This document shows, piece after piece, positions 8,694 to 16,584 of a stretch of 32,656 nucleotides of DNA (within the stretch, counting starts at the first letter, position 1; each line of letters opens with the position of its first letter). The notes under the pieces were generated by a model. The model had not been told where the DNA came from and did no database searches. It saw only the letters and a list, made by a program, of their open reading frames with translations. A program made the position numbers and the translations under genes. This DNA is from Candidatus Aminicenantes bacterium UBA4085 (GTDB lineage: Bacteria; Acidobacteriota; Aminicenantia; Aminicenantales; UBA4085): NCBI GenBank assembly GCA_002383325.1, contig DFYJ01000138.1:42501-75156 (forward strand), given 5' to 3'.

Positions 8694-11066
8694 ATGATCC
8701 GAACCATCCTCCGCTTCGCCGCCCTGACCGGGCTCGGCCTGTGGACCGCCGCCCGGCCGTTCCCCCTGACTCTGACCACGGACGAGCTGCGCTGCCGCAT
8801 TGACGGCCGCGGCGCGGTCGTGAGCCTCTACGACCTGGCCGGGGGCCGTGAGCTCCTGGCTCCCGGGCAGCCGGCGCCGCTTCTCTCCATCAAGGCGGGC
8901 GATCGCCTGGAGACGCCGGCGTCCGCCTTCGAGGTCGAGCCGGGCCTCTTGCGGCTGTCCTTCCCGGCCGCCGGCGCGGAGGTCGATGTCCGCGTCCAGG
9001 CCAAGCCGACCCATCTGGTCTTCGAGGTCGTCCGGGCCGAGCCGGCCGATACGATCAAGCTTGGCCTCTGGGGCCCCTTCCCGACCGTGATTGGAAAGAC
9101 CGTGGGCGAGATCGTCGGTGTGGTCCGCGACGGGGTCTTCGGCCTCGGCATCCAGGCCCTCAATCCCAAGACCATCGGCAGCTATCCCGACAACGAAGAG
9201 GGCTTCGATATGTCGCGCGGTCGGGCGGCCGAGGCGCGGCCGTGGGGCAGCGTCCTGCAGGCCTACAGCTTGAACCGCGCTCGGCCCCGGACGGCCGACG
9301 TCTGGCTGGGCCAGTTCCCCAAGATGCCGATCGAGCCGATTCCCGGCCAGACCGTGGTCGGATCGAAAATCGCCCTGTTCGGCTGCCCCGAGCCCCGGGT
9401 GCTCGACCGCTTGGGCGAGATCGAGCTGGCTGAAGGGCTGCCGCACCCCGTGATCGACGGCGTCTGGGCCAAGAAATCTCCCGAGCGGGGCCGGTCCTAT
9501 CTCATCGTCGACTTCGGCGAGGATACGATCGACGAGCTGCTGGGCTATACCCGGCGGGGCGGCTTCATGTCCCTCTATCACATGGAGCCGTTCGAAAGCT
9601 GGGGCCATTTCGAGATCAGCCGCAAGTGGTTCCCCCGCGGGGCGGCCGGCCTGCGGGCCTGCGCCGACAAGGCCAAAACTCTGGGCATCCGGCTGGGCGC
9701 CCACACCCTGACCACCTTCATCCAGACCAACGATCCCTATGTGACTCCGGTCCCGGACCCCCGCCTGGCGCGGACCGGGACGAGCGCGCTGCTGGGCGAC
9801 ATCGGGCCGGCGGACAACACCATCCCGGTCGCCTCGCACGAATATTTCGCCAACGAGAAGGCCAACTGGCTCCACACCGTGGTCGTCGGCGGCGAGCTCA
9901 TCCGCTACCGGGCCGTCTCGGCTGCGGCGCCGTGGACGCTGCTCGACTGCCAGAGAGGGGCCTTCGGGACCAAAGCGACGGCGCATGCCCGCGGGGCCGA
10001 AGTTGGCAAGCTCCTGGACCATCCCTATAAGGTCTTCTTCCCGGGCTTCGAGATGCAGAGGGAGATCGCCCGCGGTTTGGCCCGCCGCTTCAACGAGACG
10101 GGGCTTTCCCAGATGGACTTCGACGGCCACGAGGGAGCCGCGTCCACCGGCCAGGGCGACTACGCCTATGAGCTCTTTCCCGTCGACTTTTTCAACGGTC
10201 TCGATCACGCGGTCATCAACGGGACGAGCAACTCGAAACACTTCTACTGGCACATCAATTCCTACTGCAATTGGGGCGAGCCCTGGTACGAGGGCTTTCG
10301 CGAGAGCATGCAGGAGTACCGGATCAACAACCAAGCCTTGTTCGAGAGAAACTACATTCCGAACATGCTCGGCTGGTACCTGATGCGCGACACGACCAGC
10401 CTGTCCGACGTGGAGTGGATGCTGGCCCGGGCGGCCGGATACGGGGCCGGCTTCGCCTTCACCTCGAACCTCGAGGCGATGCGCAAGAATCCGGAGACCG
10501 GAGCCGTCCTGGACGCCATCCGGGAGTGGGAGACCGTTCGCCGCGCGGCGCTCTTCAGCGCCGCTCAGCGCGAGCGGATGCGGGACCCGAAAACGGAGTT
10601 CCACCTTGAAAAACGGGCCGGCGGCGGATGGGATCTCTTCCCCTTCCGCGAGTCCCCGGCTTTCAGCCACGAGAAGGCCAGCCTCCAGCCGGGCCAACCG
10701 ACCGCGGCCGAATGGCGCTTCGAGAATCCCGATGCCGCGCAGCCTCTCCAGTTCAAGCTGAAAGCTGTCGGCGCGGCGGGCTCCATCGTCCGGCCGCGCT
10801 TGGAGATCGACGGATATCTCGATCTGGTCTACGACATCGAGCTCCTGGCCGGGCAGACGCTCCTCTGCGAGGGGAGCCGGGAGGCGCGCGTCTACGACGA
10901 CAAGGGACGGCAAATCAAGACCGCAGCCGCTTCGGCAGCCCTGCCCGAGATCGGCCGCGGCAGCCACCGCGTCGGGTTCGACGCCGAATTCCGGGGCGAT
11001 GCCGGGCCCAAGGCCGTGGTCACCTTCCGGACCAGGGGCGCGGCGGAGCGGATCCCCGTCCGTTAA
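8694..11066 (+). CDS. Large exported glycoside-hydrolase-like protein
   Basis: A 790-residue protein I cannot place in a named family. A short hydrophobic N-terminus (MIRTILRFAALTGLGLWTAA) looks like a signal peptide. Residues 20-270 are beta-rich and resemble the N-terminal sandwich of large glycosidases. Residues 275-620 have the look of a (beta/alpha)8 barrel: YLIVDFGEDTIDELLGY, GGFMSLYHMEPFESWGHFEI, IRLGAHTLTTFIQTNDPYV, then LSQMDFDGHEGAASTG with Asp475, Asp477 and Glu480 as candidate catalytic residues, and HAVINGTSNSKHFYWHIN. The C-terminal 170 residues form a beta-rich domain. It is probably a secreted polysaccharide-active enzyme, in line with the GH109-type and SUMF1-domain genes nearby. 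The ATG at 8694 is just downstream of the promoter at 8656-8684. Confidence 0.82.
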   Translation: MIRTILRFAALTGLGLWTAARPFPLTLTTDELRCRIDGRGAVVSLYDLAGGRELLAPGQPAPLLSIKAGDRLETPASAFEVEPGLLRLSFPAAGAEVDVRVQAKPTHLVFEVVRAEPADTIKLGLWGPFPTVIGKTVGEIVGVVRDGVFGLGIQALNPKTIGSYPDNEEGFDMSRGRAAEARPWGSVLQAYSLNRARPRTADVWLGQFPKMPIEPIPGQTVVGSKIALFGCPEPRVLDRLGEIELAEGLPHPVIDGVWAKKSPERGRSYLIVDFGEDTIDELLGYTRRGGFMSLYHMEPFESWGHFEISRKWFPRGAAGLRACADKAKTLGIRLGAHTLTTFIQTNDPYVTPVPDPRLARTGTSALLGDIGPADNTIPVASHEYFANEKANWLHTVVVGGELIRYRAVSAAAPWTLLDCQRGAFGTKATAHARGAEVGKLLDHPYKVFFPGFEMQREIARGLARRFNETGLSQMDFDGHEGAASTGQGDYAYELFPVDFFNGLDHAVINGTSNSKHFYWHINSYCNWGEPWYEGFRESMQEYRINNQALFERNYIPNMLGWYLMRDTTSLSDVEWMLARAAGYGAGFAFTSNLEAMRKNPETGAVLDAIREWETVRRAALFSAAQRERMRDPKTEFHLEKRAGGGWDLFPFRESPAFSHEKASLQPGQPTAAEWRFENPDAAQPLQFKLKAVGAAGSIVRPRLEIDGYLDLVYDIELLAGQTLLCEGSREARVYDDKGRQIKTAAASAALPEIGRGSHRVGFDAEFRGDAGPKAVVTFRTRGAAERIPVR

Positions 11067-11245
11067 GCCTCGTTCGGGCCGCGATTCAAGGACAGGGCCG
11101 GGTTCGAAGGCGGGGCCGAGCTTGCGATCCTTTGGCGGTTCTCTTCACATCAACCTCCACCCTGGAATAAAAGTGTAGTATAAGTATCAAGTCGGGATCA
11201 GTTGGCCTTGCCAGCGATGAGCGGCGAAGCTTAAACTCGACAGGA

Positions 11246-11491
11246 ATGCAAGTGATTGAATTAAAAAGAATAAGCATGGAACTGGGCGGTCTTTTCTCGG
11301 AGCTCCCGGATGAGGCCATGATCTCCATCTACAAAGATAAAGAGCCCTATCAAAGGCTCGAAATCGCATTCGGGCTTTGGGCCTTCGCCCGTTCCCTGGT
11401 GAAGGACGGGTTGCGATCGATCCACCCTGATTGGCCGGAGTCGCTTCTAGATGCGGAGACGGCCAAGAGGATGTTGCATGCAGCCGAATGA
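11246..11491 (+). CDS. Small protein preceding a nucleotidyltransferase (putative TA partner)
   Basis: An 81-residue hydrophilic protein without signal peptide or membrane segment. The pattern LEIAFGLWAFARSLVKDGLRSIHPDWPES is typical of a small helical protein that I associate with genes sitting just before MNT/AbiEii-like nucleotidyltransferases. Its stop overlaps the next gene's start by 14 bp, a sign of translational coupling. The start at 11246 has only a weak AGGA immediately upstream; ATG 11276 is an alternative. It could be the antitoxin-like member of a TA pair; that role is inferred from context only. The 180 bp before it are locally AT-rich (AATAAAAGTGTAGTATAAG) and may contain a promoter. 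Confidence 0.65.
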   Translation: MQVIELKRISMELGGLFSELPDEAMISIYKDKEPYQRLEIAFGLWAFARSLVKDGLRSIHPDWPESLLDAETAKRMLHAAE

Positions 11492-12038
11492 GCTGCTCCA
11501 TCACGTCGCAAGATGCCTTGAGCAGATCGGGATTCCTTACTTTGTTACCGGTGCCGTCGCCGGGATCCTGTATGGCGAACCGCGCCTGACCAATGATATC
11601 GATATCGTGGCCGATATCCGGGACGGGCAGCTTCCCGAGCTCAAACGACGCTTCCCCGAAGATGATTTCTATCTGGACTTGGATTCGGCCGTTCGCGCCA
11701 TCCGGATGAAGACACAGTTCAATATCATCCATCCCGCTTCCGGACTGAAGATCGATGTTATGATCCCATCCGCGCACCCGTTCGACAGAAGCCGGTTCGC
11801 GAGAGTCCGGAGGATCGGCTCCGACGCGCAGAATGAAGCGTGCTTCGCCTCGCCCGAGGACGTTATCATCAAGAAGATGGAATACCACCGGGAAGGCCGC
11901 TCGGAGAAGCATGTCCGGGATATTCTGGGCATCCTCCGAGTATCCGCCGGGCGGATCGACTTCGAGTACATCTCGTCTTGGGCTCATCAGCTCGGCCTGG
12001 ACGACATTTGGACGGCCATCCGCGGCCGTTTGGGATAG
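11478..12038 (+). CDS. Nucleotidyltransferase (MNT/AbiEii-like fold), putative toxin
   Basis: A 186-residue protein with a minimal nucleotidyltransferase fold. The sequence GIPYFVTGAVAGILYGEPRL runs into TNDIDIVADI, giving the GxxA...DxD arrangement of the NTase active site. KIDVMIPSAHPFD supplies the third acidic strand, and FASPEDVIIKKMEYHREGR continues as in family members that carry a conserved Lys/Arg helix. Such proteins are cytoplasmic; in TA modules they transfer nucleotides to tRNA or to partner proteins. ATG 11478 is preferred over an upstream in-frame start because it begins the conserved domain and overlaps the small gene by 14 bp. Calling it a toxin is inference from gene arrangement; a housekeeping nucleotidyltransferase is possible. 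Confidence 0.8.
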   Translation: MQPNELLHHVARCLEQIGIPYFVTGAVAGILYGEPRLTNDIDIVADIRDGQLPELKRRFPEDDFYLDLDSAVRAIRMKTQFNIIHPASGLKIDVMIPSAHPFDRSRFARVRRIGSDAQNEACFASPEDVIIKKMEYHREGRSEKHVRDILGILRVSAGRIDFEYISSWAHQLGLDDIWTAIRGRLG

Positions 12039-12071
12039 ACCCGGCCGTATCTGTTGGACGAATTCCGTCAC

Positions 12072-12101
12072 TTGACAGCGACGCGCGCCCGCGCATACGA
12101 T
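12072..12101 (+). promoter_or_regulatory. Sigma-70-type promoter for the Tat aminotransferase gene
   Basis: TTGACA (12072-12077), 18-bp spacer, TACGAT (12096-12101). The predicted start of transcription falls near 12108, the first base of the hairpin at 12108-12128. The gene starts at 12163. Confidence 0.5.
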
Positions 12102-12107
12102 CATCAC

Positions 12108-12128
12108 CGGCCCGGAGGCTCCGGGCCG
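12108..12128 (+). promoter_or_regulatory. Perfect 9-bp hairpin in the 5' leader
   Basis: Arm CGGCCCGGA (12108-12116), loop GGC, arm TCCGGGCCG (12120-12128). It would form at the very 5' end of the mRNA made from the promoter at 12072-12101 and is 24 bp before the AGGAGG ribosome binding site. No T-run follows, so a leader-stabilising or attenuating stem is more likely than an intrinsic terminator of the upstream nucleotidyltransferase gene. Confidence 0.5.
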
Positions 12129-12162
12129 TTCCCGCCCGCCATTTTCATCGCCTAGGAGGCTC

Positions 12163-13530
12163 ATGATGCCGTCGATTCCGTTGAACCGTAGGGAATTTCT
12201 CCGTATGGCCGGCGCCGCCGGCGCCTCGGCCGCCGTCTTCCATCCCGAAGCCCTGGCCCGGGTCGAGTCCGCCGGCCAGACGGTGGAAGGGCAAACGGCC
12301 GAGCAGGTCGCCCGCAACGAGTTCTACTGGCGCGAGATCCAGCTGGCCTTCAAGCTGGACCGCAGCCTGATCAACCTGAACAACGGCTTCACCGCCCCCA
12401 TGCCCCGGGTGGCCCTGGAGTCGGTGAACCGGTATATGGACATGATCAACATGCTGCCGGTCCACTACCAGGGCATGGTGGCCAACAATGTCCAGACCAT
12501 CCGCCGCCGGATGGCCAACGAGTTCGGGGCCGATCCCGAAGAGATCGCCCTGACCCGCGGCGCCAGCGAGGCCCTGCAGATCGTTCAGAACGGCATCGAC
12601 CTGGAGCCCGGCGACGAGGTCATCACCACGGAGCAGGACTACCCCCGCATGCTGACGACCTGGGACCAGCGCATGCGCCGCGACGGCATCAAGATCACCC
12701 GCCTGCAGTTCCCGGTGCCGGCCACCCAGGACTTCCTCTACAACATGTTCGAGAAGGCCGTCAGCCCCAAGACCAAGGTCTTCCACTTCACCCACATCAC
12801 GAACCTCACGGCCCAGCTCTTCCCGGTCCAGCGGCTGAGCCGCCTGGCCCGCTCCAAGGGCATCGTGACCATCGTCGACGGAGCCCACGCCCTGGGCCAC
12901 TTCCCCTTCAAGCTGCGCGACCTGGAGTGCGACGCCTACGGCGTCAGCCTGCACAAGTGGCTGCTGGCCCCGCTGGGCAACGGCCTGCTCTACGTCCGCA
13001 AGGAGATGATCCCGAGGTTCTGGCCCCTGCAGGCTGCGCCCGAACAGCAGGATGCCGACATCCGCAAGTTTGAAAGCATCGGCACCCACCCCTGGGCCAT
13101 CCGGGCGGCCCTGGGCGAGTCGCTGGCTTTCCATCAGGCCATCGGAGCCGACCGCAAGGCGGCCCGCCTGCGCTACCTCAATATGCGCTGGGTCAACGCC
13201 CTCAAGAAGCATGAGCGCATCAAGGTCCTGAGCGAAATCAGCGAGCCGGCCCAGTGCTGGGGCGTCATGGCCGTCAATATCGAGGGCTACGACGTCCGCC
13301 AGCTGGCCAAGTTCATGATGGACCGCTACCGGATCGTGGTTGTCCCCCTGGTCGGCGGCGCCCCGCCGAACTCGGTCTTCGACTACCAGGCCCTGCGGGT
13401 CTCGCCCAACGTCTACACCACCTTGGAAGAGATCGACACCTTCATCGAGGCCATGGAGACGGCCGTCAAGGAAGGCGTCCCCGAGTCGCCGGACCCGATC
13501 CCGGGCTACCCGGCCGACGTCACGATGTAG
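12163..13530 (+). CDS. Tat-exported class V aminotransferase-like PLP enzyme
   Basis: A 455-residue pyridoxal-phosphate enzyme of the class V aminotransferase/isopenicillin N epimerase/cysteine desulfurase superfamily. The N-terminus carries a twin-arginine signal (NRREFLRMAGAAGASAA), implying export in folded form with cofactor bound. The fold is clear: LTRGASEALQIV (phosphate-binding turn), Asp239 in IVDGAHALGH (pyridine nitrogen), and SLHKWLLAPLGNGLLYV with Lys265 as the PLP Schiff-base lysine. The small domain ends in LRVSPNVYTTLEEIDTFIEAM. The substrate is unknown. Tandem ATGs at 12163 and 12166 both follow AGGAGG. A small secreted protein gene follows after 20 bp, probably co-transcribed. 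Fold and export are secure; the reaction is not. Confidence 0.88.
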   Translation: MMPSIPLNRREFLRMAGAAGASAAVFHPEALARVESAGQTVEGQTAEQVARNEFYWREIQLAFKLDRSLINLNNGFTAPMPRVALESVNRYMDMINMLPVHYQGMVANNVQTIRRRMANEFGADPEEIALTRGASEALQIVQNGIDLEPGDEVITTEQDYPRMLTTWDQRMRRDGIKITRLQFPVPATQDFLYNMFEKAVSPKTKVFHFTHITNLTAQLFPVQRLSRLARSKGIVTIVDGAHALGHFPFKLRDLECDAYGVSLHKWLLAPLGNGLLYVRKEMIPRFWPLQAAPEQQDADIRKFESIGTHPWAIRAALGESLAFHQAIGADRKAARLRYLNMRWVNALKKHERIKVLSEISEPAQCWGVMAVNIEGYDVRQLAKFMMDRYRIVVVPLVGGAPPNSVFDYQALRVSPNVYTTLEEIDTFIEAMETAVKEGVPESPDPIPGYPADVTM

Positions 13531-13550
13531 GGGACGCGGGGAGGAGAAAG

Positions 13551-13973
13551 ATGAAACGTCCAGCAGCCCTCATCACGATCGCGGCGGCAGGCCTGCTTCT
13601 CGCCGGCGCCGCCCTGGCTCAGACCCCGGCCGTGTTCAAGGTCCCCTTCGCCTTCAAGATCGGGACCAAGAACCCGGCCGCCGGCGCCTACGCCCTGGCC
13701 GGGGTCAAGGACAACCAGATCACCCTCAAGCAGGAGGCGACGGGCAAGGAATACCTCGTCCCCTTCACGGAGAAGCTGACCCCGCCGGAGAGGGCCCCGT
13801 CCGGGGCGCGGCTGGTCTTCGACGAGGTGGGCGACTTCGCCCCGTCCTACACCGAGTATGTCACGGTCTATATCTTATCCGAGGTCTGGGTATCCGGGAC
13901 GGAAGGCTACCGCGTCCATCTGACTAAGGGCGCCCACAAGACCAAGGTGGTAGCGGCGGAGGCGGCCAAGTAG
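13551..13973 (+). CDS. Small secreted protein of an Acidobacteria-type family
   Basis: A 140-residue protein with a signal peptide (MKRPAALITIAAAGLLLAGAALAQ, cleavage near residue 24). The mature start, VFKVPFAFKIGTKNPAAGAYALAG, matches from memory a pattern common in small secreted Acidobacteria proteins, in which a VPFxF strand is followed by a PAGxY turn. The mature protein is about 116 residues and looks all-beta. Its role is unknown. The start ATG 13551 follows GAGGAG closely and begins the signal peptide; the same frame is open further upstream only inside the aminotransferase gene. It lies 20 bp after that gene. Confidence 0.82.
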   Translation: MKRPAALITIAAAGLLLAGAALAQTPAVFKVPFAFKIGTKNPAAGAYALAGVKDNQITLKQEATGKEYLVPFTEKLTPPERAPSGARLVFDEVGDFAPSYTEYVTVYILSEVWVSGTEGYRVHLTKGAHKTKVVAAEAAK

Positions 13974-13995
13974 CCCGGTCCATACTTTTTCCGCT

Positions 13996-14041
13996 CCTCC
14001 GGCGTATATACAGAGTGGAGCGTCTTCTGTCCCGCCGGAGG
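13996..14041 (+). promoter_or_regulatory. Inverted repeat that can mask a ribosome binding site
   Basis: The arm CCTCCGGCG (13996-14004) is the exact reverse complement of CGCCGGAGG (14033-14041), which contains the GGAGG ribosome binding site of the M1-like gene. The 28-nt loop contains TATATACA (14005-14012), a possible -10 box without a good -35. RNA read through from upstream would contain both arms and hide the site; RNA started inside the loop would not. Confidence 0.45.
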
Positions 14042-14047
14042 TTGTTC

Positions 14048-16465
14048 ATGAGACGGCAATTTCTTTCCGCCCTGGCCCTGACTTTGGTTTGCCTCTTGGC
14101 CGCTTGCGCGCCCGGCCAGGCGCCGGCCCCCGGCGCCGAATCGTTCCTGACGCCCGTCGAGCCGCCTTCCAGCCGCTATGTCATTGACGCCCGGCTGGAT
14201 GCCGCCGCGGGGGCGGTGGAAGGGCGGGAGAAGGTCACCCTCAGGAACACCGGCCGCGTCGCCATCCCCGCCGTCGCCTTCGACTGGGCCGTAGGGCCGC
14301 AATCGACCCTCGAGGTTTCGGCCGGAGGCCGCCGTATCTTCCCCCCCGAGGGAGGCGTCTCTGATCCGCGGCCGCGGCCGATCCTGGTCACGCTTCCCGA
14401 GCCCTTGGCGCCGGGAGCCTCCATCGAGCTGGAGGCGGCCTTCGGCCAGCGGGCGGAATCCTCCTGGAGCCGGACCGGCCTCTCCTCCAGCGCCTGGTAC
14501 CCCCGGCTGTGGTGGGACGGCCTGGCCCATCACGACGCCTACTCCGTCAAGCTGGAAGCGCCCGAGGGATTCGCGGTCGCGGCCAGCGGGCGCCTCGATC
14601 CCAAAACCGGCCGCCACGAGGCCGCCGCCGCCCGGACCTTCGGTCTCTGGCTGGCGCCCGGCCTGAAGACGGCCTCGCGGGAAGTCGACGGTGTCCTGAT
14701 CACCTCCTATTTCACCGACAAGGGGGCCAAGGCCGCCGCCGTCTGCCTGGAAACGGCGGCCGACGCGGTCCACTTCTACAAGGGGTGGCTGGGCTTCTAT
14801 CCCTTCCTCTTCCTCCACATCATCCCGGGCGGAGCCGGGCGCTGGGGCGGCTACCCGGTGGCGACCGGCATCGTGGCCATCCACGGCCTGGAGACCTACG
14901 TCGACGGCGAGCCTCCGACCCACTGGCAGCACATCACGTCGCACGAGATCGGCCACGAGTACTGGGGAGAGTGGGTCCCCGACGGCGACGACCCCTCCTG
15001 GGTCTGGATCGCCATGGGCATCTTCGCCGACACCGAGTACATGACCGTCCGCGGCTTCGACCCGGCCCGGGCCAAGAAATGGATGGGGAACTATATCAAC
15101 GCCATTCCCATGTACTACGACACGTCCCTCGATGCCCCGCCGGGCCGGGAGGATGCCGTCCGTTTCGACTTCAACAACATCGTTGTCCACAGCAAGGGGC
15201 CGGCGGTAGCTTACGCCTTGGACGAGGCGCTGGGGCGGGACGTCTTCCTGAAGATCTACAAGCGCTGTTTGCGCGATTTCGCCGGCCGGCGCTTCGGCTG
15301 GCGGGACCTGAAGGCGGTCGCCGAGGAGGAGAGCGGCCGGAACCTGGCTTGGTTCTTCGACGCCTGGGTCAGGTCGAACCAGTACCTCTGCTATGGCTCC
15401 GAGACGGAGGAAAGCCGCCCGGATGGGAACGGCGGCTTCATCACCGAAGTCCGGCTCCTGCGGCTGGGGACGATGTCGATGCCGGTGCCGGTCCTGGCCG
15501 AATTCGGCGACGGATCGACCCAGGCCGCTCGGGCCGATCGGACTCGAGCGGTCACGCCGCTGACCTTCAAGAGCCGGGCTCCGCTGCGCGGGATCGCCAT
15601 CGATCCCTCCGGACGCTGGGCCGGGGTCGAGGCGCCGATCCCGCCGGTCTCCGCGGCCGCGGCCGCCGCGCTGGCCTTCGGCTGGGGACCGGAGGAGGCT
15701 GGAAGCGTCTATGCCGCCCTTAAAGACGAGCCGATCATCCAGGCTTCGATCTGGTATAAGCTCGGCCTGGACCTTTATGGGGCCAACCGCCGGGAAGAAG
15801 CTTCAGAGTGCTTCGGCAAGGCCGACCGCCCGACGGCCGATCCCATTTGGCGCTTCGGGGCCCTGGGCTGGCGAGGCCTCCTGGCGGATATGAAGGGGCG
15901 CCGAGCGGAGGCTGTCGCCTTTTATAAGGCGGCCCTGGCCATCGCGCCGGACAGGCCCGTGCGGCACGACCAGTTCAAGATCACCATGGACAAGGCCTGG
16001 ATGGAGGAGCGGCTGAAGACGCCCTACGTGCCGGGAAGCCGGGCCCAGGTGCCGGAACATCCCACCGCCGCCCGGCTCGTGAGTTTTGTCGACGACCTGG
16101 ATTGGGAGAAGGTGGGACAGACGCCCCTCCTGGTCTATCGCAAGACGGCCGGATTGGCGATCACGGACGCGCGTTTCTGGTTCAAGCTGGGCCTTCTCCT
16201 TTACGACAGCCGATATGACAAAGAAAGCCTGGCAGCCTTCCTCAAAACGGCCGAATTGGAAAAAACGGGCGTGACCGCCTTCGCCGCGCTCGTCTGGCAG
16301 GGCCATATGAACGACCTGCTCCGGAACCGTCCGGCGGCGCTGGAATGCTACAAAGCTGCGCTGGCGATCGATCCCGGGACGGCCATGAAGCACAGCCAGT
16401 GGGGGATGACCATCGACCGGGCCTGGGTCGAGGAGCGCCTGCGGGCGCCGTTCGCGCGGAAATGA
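14048..16465 (+). CDS. M1-like metallopeptidase lipoprotein with TPR repeats
   Basis: An 805-residue lipoprotein. The N-terminus MRRQFLSALALTLVCLLAACAPG has a lipobox (LAAC). Residues 30-170 resemble the N-terminal beta domain of M1 aminopeptidases. The thermolysin-like domain has HEIGHEYWGEW (His299, Glu300, His303), and DAWVRSNQY ends the helical region. However, the M1 GxMEN exopeptidase motif is not seen, and the expected third zinc ligand Glu (WLNEGFA in the family) is replaced in WIAMGIFADTEY, where Met323 takes the Glu place; Glu330 might substitute. Residues 545-805 contain TPR-like repeats, two of them near-duplicates (FYKAALAIAPD and CYKAALAIDPG). The start ATG 14048 follows GGAGG; a longer start at 14015 is less likely. 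Activity is uncertain. Confidence 0.85.
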   Translation: MRRQFLSALALTLVCLLAACAPGQAPAPGAESFLTPVEPPSSRYVIDARLDAAAGAVEGREKVTLRNTGRVAIPAVAFDWAVGPQSTLEVSAGGRRIFPPEGGVSDPRPRPILVTLPEPLAPGASIELEAAFGQRAESSWSRTGLSSSAWYPRLWWDGLAHHDAYSVKLEAPEGFAVAASGRLDPKTGRHEAAAARTFGLWLAPGLKTASREVDGVLITSYFTDKGAKAAAVCLETAADAVHFYKGWLGFYPFLFLHIIPGGAGRWGGYPVATGIVAIHGLETYVDGEPPTHWQHITSHEIGHEYWGEWVPDGDDPSWVWIAMGIFADTEYMTVRGFDPARAKKWMGNYINAIPMYYDTSLDAPPGREDAVRFDFNNIVVHSKGPAVAYALDEALGRDVFLKIYKRCLRDFAGRRFGWRDLKAVAEEESGRNLAWFFDAWVRSNQYLCYGSETEESRPDGNGGFITEVRLLRLGTMSMPVPVLAEFGDGSTQAARADRTRAVTPLTFKSRAPLRGIAIDPSGRWAGVEAPIPPVSAAAAAALAFGWGPEEAGSVYAALKDEPIIQASIWYKLGLDLYGANRREEASECFGKADRPTADPIWRFGALGWRGLLADMKGRRAEAVAFYKAALAIAPDRPVRHDQFKITMDKAWMEERLKTPYVPGSRAQVPEHPTAARLVSFVDDLDWEKVGQTPLLVYRKTAGLAITDARFWFKLGLLLYDSRYDKESLAAFLKTAELEKTGVTAFAALVWQGHMNDLLRNRPAALECYKAALAIDPGTAMKHSQWGMTIDRAWVEERLRAPFARK

Positions 16466-16467
16466 TC

Positions 16468-16484
16468 GCCGGCCGCGGGCCGGC
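16468..16484 (+). terminator. Possible weak terminator after the M1-like gene
   Basis: Seven-base-pair arms GCCGGCC and GGCCGGC with a GCG loop begin 2 bp after the stop codon. The following tract (CGGGAATTTCTTG) is only modestly T-rich, so termination would be weak. Confidence 0.35.
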
Positions 16485-16584
16485 CGGGAATTTCTTGCTG
16501 TCGGCGACCGGGACGCCGATAGGGGCTATGGCCGCGACGAACGCCGCGATGCCGTCGTGCGGCATCTTGGCGGACTTCGGGCCT

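Noticed and set aside
8574..10967. Nearly 800-codon minus-strand open frame
   Set aside because: It lies antisense to the 790-residue exported protein; composition is Gly/Pro/Arg/Asp-rich with no recognisable domain, a typical shadow in G+C-rich DNA.
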